From NCBI GenBank assembly GCA_045576895.1, contig JAZNHI010000129.1, positions 1 through 7,288 of the forward strand: a DNA stretch of 7,288 bases, written 5' to 3'. The position numbers were made by a program, and so were the translations under genes. This stretch comes from UBA3792 sp045576895. Its GTDB lineage: Bacteria > Bacillota > Clostridia > Christensenellales > CAG-138. Positions 5,801-7,288 of the stretch are shown here, one piece after another; position 1 is the first letter of the stretch; each line of letters opens with the position of its first letter. Below the pieces are notes generated by a model that was not told where the DNA came from, did not search any database, and saw only the letters and a list, made by a program, of their open reading frames with translations.

Positions 5801-6847
5801 GTGAACGGAGCTTTTTCAAAAGCCGTCTTTTACCGCAAAACGGCGCTGCTCTCGGTCGTTCACGCGGTCGTGGACATGAGCTGCGCCGCGCTGTTCTTTT
5901 CCGTGCTGAAGGGCAAAGATCTCTGGATCGGCATGGTGCTGTACAACGCCTGCGCGTTTCTCTGTCAGCTGCCGATGGGCGTCGTCGCGGATCGGCTGAA
6001 CCGCAACATGCTCTTTGCGGCGGTGGGCTGCGCGCTCGTTGCGCTCGGCTTCGGGCTGCGGTCCGTGCCCGTCCTGGCGATGGTCGCCGCGGGGCTCGGC
6101 AACGGCGCGTTCCACGTCGGCGGCGGGATCGAGGTGCTGAACGGCTCGGAAACGAAGGCCAGCCCACTCGGCGTGTTCGTCTCCCCCGGCGCGATCGGAC
6201 TGTACTTCGGACGCGTTTTCTCCGCGCAGATGCTTTCCCTGCCGTGGCTTTTGCCCGCGATCCTGCTCCTGTTCGGCGGCGCAATTCTGCTGCTCGGAAA
6301 GCCGGAGCTCAAAGAGGGCTCGCACAACGCGCCGCTGTCGTTTGAAACGCCGAAGGGCGGATATCTGCTGCTTACGCTGCTGTTTCTCGTCGTTGTGCTG
6401 CGCTCGTTTATGGGAACGACGCAGGCGTGTTCGACCGGCGATCTGCTTTCCGGCATGCAGCCGGTCTGGTCCGGTCTGATCCCGGTGCTGTGCCTTGCGC
6501 TCGGAAAGACCGCGGGCGGGTTTGCCGCGGACCGGCTGAAGCCGATCCCGACCGCGATCGTTTCGCTCGGGCTCTGCGCGCTCTTTCTGTTCTTCCCGCT
6601 CAGCCCGGTTCTTGCGCTTGTTGCGCTGTTTCTGTTCAATATGTCGATGCCGCTGACGCTGTTTCAATCGGCACGGCTTCTGAAAGGCACAAAAGGGACC
6701 GCCTTCGGGCTTCTGACCGCCGCGCTGTTTCTCGGCGTCGTGCCGTTCTTTCTCGGGATCTCGCTGCCCGCGTCGAACGTTCTTCACGGCGCGCTCGCGG
6801 CGGTATCGGGCGTGCTGCTCGTGATCGGGCTGAGGGAACCGACATGA
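5801..6847 (+). CDS. Short MFS-type membrane transporter, substrate unknown
   Basis: Predicted polytopic transporter of the major facilitator type, 348 aa from the GTG start (starting at the upstream ATG 5756 would add 15 residues with no good ribosome site). Residues 60-69, GVVADRLNRN, fit MFS motif A between helices 2 and 3. The second half repeats it at 239-245 as GGFAADR, as expected from the two-fold MFS build. GLGNGAFHVGGG (98-109) resembles the conserved helix-4 region of Fsr-like and related MFS proteins. Ten to twelve hydrophobic segments are visible, with the central hydrophilic loop at about 166-187 (GKPELKEGSHNAP). The length is below the usual ~400, so loops are very short. It overlaps the next gene by ATGA, so translation is probably coupled. 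Sampled sequence is visibly more GC-rich than the opp genes. Drug or metabolite export is possible but nothing points to a specific substrate. Confidence 0.85.
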   Translation: MNGAFSKAVFYRKTALLSVVHAVVDMSCAALFFSVLKGKDLWIGMVLYNACAFLCQLPMGVVADRLNRNMLFAAVGCALVALGFGLRSVPVLAMVAAGLGNGAFHVGGGIEVLNGSETKASPLGVFVSPGAIGLYFGRVFSAQMLSLPWLLPAILLLFGGAILLLGKPELKEGSHNAPLSFETPKGGYLLLTLLFLVVVLRSFMGTTQACSTGDLLSGMQPVWSGLIPVLCLALGKTAGGFAADRLKPIPTAIVSLGLCALFLFFPLSPVLALVALFLFNMSMPLTLFQSARLLKGTKGTAFGLLTAALFLGVVPFFLGISLPASNVLHGALAAVSGVLLVIGLREPT

Positions 6848-7179
6848 GCTGGCCGCTGTCGCTCGTGCTCGCGCTTCTGCTGACGGAAGCGATCGAGCTT
6901 CCGATATGCCTCCTCTGGGGCATGCGCGGACGCGATCTCATATTCGTTCTGCTTGCGAATCTGCTGACGAACCCGATCGTGAACGTGCTGTACGCGCTCG
7001 CGTCCCTGTACACGCCGATCCCGCGCGTCGCTTCGATCGCGGTGCTGGAGATCGCCGTCGTCGTTACGGAATGGCTCATCTATCGCAGCGCAACCGACGC
7101 GAAGCGCCCGTTTCTCGTTTCCCTGACCGCAAACGCCGCGTCCTACGGCGCGGGGTTGCTGATCGCAGCATTTCTATGA
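6844..7179 (+). CDS. Small four-helix membrane protein, function unknown
   Basis: 111-aa very hydrophobic protein with four likely membrane segments (about 3-25, 31-55, 60-82, 88-110). The ATG at 6844 overlaps the MFS stop codon, so the two are probably translated together and may act together. Acidic and Asn residues lie within the hydrophobic segments: Glu15 and Glu18 in helix 1, Asn39/Asn43/Asn47 (with LTNPIVN at 41-47) in helix 2, Glu69 and Glu76 in helix 3, Asn97 in helix 4. The Glu18-Asn39 and Glu76-Asn97 pairs are both 21 residues apart, suggesting a duplicated helical hairpin. I cannot name the family. It might be a partner of the MFS protein or a small transporter in its own right; both are inference. 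Confidence 0.85.
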   Translation: MSWPLSLVLALLLTEAIELPICLLWGMRGRDLIFVLLANLLTNPIVNVLYALASLYTPIPRVASIAVLEIAVVVTEWLIYRSATDAKRPFLVSLTANAASYGAGLLIAAFL

Positions 7180-7193
7180 CAGGAGGTACTCGT

Positions 7194-7288
7194 ATGATTC
7201 GTTTGTTTCCTTTGCTGACGGACCTGATCCCGGTCGAGCCGGTCGAACCGGTCGAACCTTCGCCCGCCGGTCCGCACTGGTGGATCGT
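7194..7288 (+). CDS. Start of a third operon gene with VEP repeats (cut by window edge)
   Basis: ATG at 7194 follows AGGAGGT (7181-7187) at ideal spacing and lies 14 bp after the small membrane protein gene, so it is very likely a real gene of the same operon. The visible 31 codons read MIRLFPLLTDLIPVEP, two more VEP units (residues 14-22 in all), then SPAGPHWWI. The end looks like the beginning of a membrane helix, but this cannot be decided. No family is recognised from this fragment. Confidence 0.75.
   Translation, partial: MIRLFPLLTDLIPVEPVEPVEPSPAGPHWWI
7230..7256 (+). repeat. Three 9-bp tandem repeats coding VEP
   Basis: Three units of CCGGTCGAR in tandem, the last two identical, encode Pro-Val-Glu units at the N-terminus of the third operon gene. 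The 9-bp period keeps the reading frame when copy number changes. Confidence 0.8.

Noticed and set aside
4984..6345. 453-aa plus-strand open frame across the intergenic region
   Set aside because: It runs from the oppA leader into the wrong frame of the MFS gene and becomes Arg-rich there, a sign of a shadow frame. The internal ATG at 5215 has no good ribosome site and no recognised family.
5559..6787. Arg-rich minus-strand open frames opposite the MFS gene
   Set aside because: They are GC-driven shadow frames with low-complexity translations, while the plus-strand frame has MFS motifs and membrane helices.

Overview
The window looks like chromosomal DNA of a Gram-positive, low-to-mid GC anaerobe, most likely Bacillota/Clostridia of the Oscillospiraceae or Christensenellaceae type. 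The reasons are strong AGGAGG-type ribosome binding sites, a perfect sigma-A promoter, a lipoprotein rather than periplasmic binding protein, and an unusually large OppA/OppC pair of a kind I associate with Clostridia. The genus cannot be named from the sequence.

Left part (1-4980, minus strand): an oligopeptide-type ABC importer operon read right to left. The order is oppA (substrate-binding lipoprotein, 826 aa), a 134-bp gap with a perfect 15-bp stem-loop, oppB (permease, 319 aa), then oppC (permease, at least 467 aa, running off the left edge). The ATPase genes (oppD/oppF type) would lie beyond position 1. OppA should capture the substrate outside the membrane and OppB/OppC form the channel. 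The stem-loop sits where a cell could make more binding protein than permease.

Middle (4981-5800): an 800-bp divergent intergenic region with no convincing gene. Next to oppA it has a perfect TTGACA-N17-TATAAT promoter whose -35 box lies inside a 38-bp near-perfect palindrome, a strong operator candidate. Further out is an AT-rich stretch with promoter-like elements on both strands and a 15-bp palindrome. A GC-rich, possibly folded leader precedes the rightward genes.

Right part (5801-7288, plus strand): a tight operon of a short MFS-type transporter (348 aa, GTG start), a 111-aa four-helix membrane protein overlapping it by ATGA, and the start of a third gene with a VEP repeat that is cut by the right edge. 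Sampled lines here are more GC-rich than in the opp genes. What the trio transports is unknown.

No tRNA, rRNA, CRISPR array, insertion sequence or phage gene was seen. The most interesting points are the palindrome over the oppA promoter, the enlarged extracytoplasmic parts of OppA and OppC, the cysteine cluster in OppA, and the internal symmetry of the small membrane protein beside the MFS gene.
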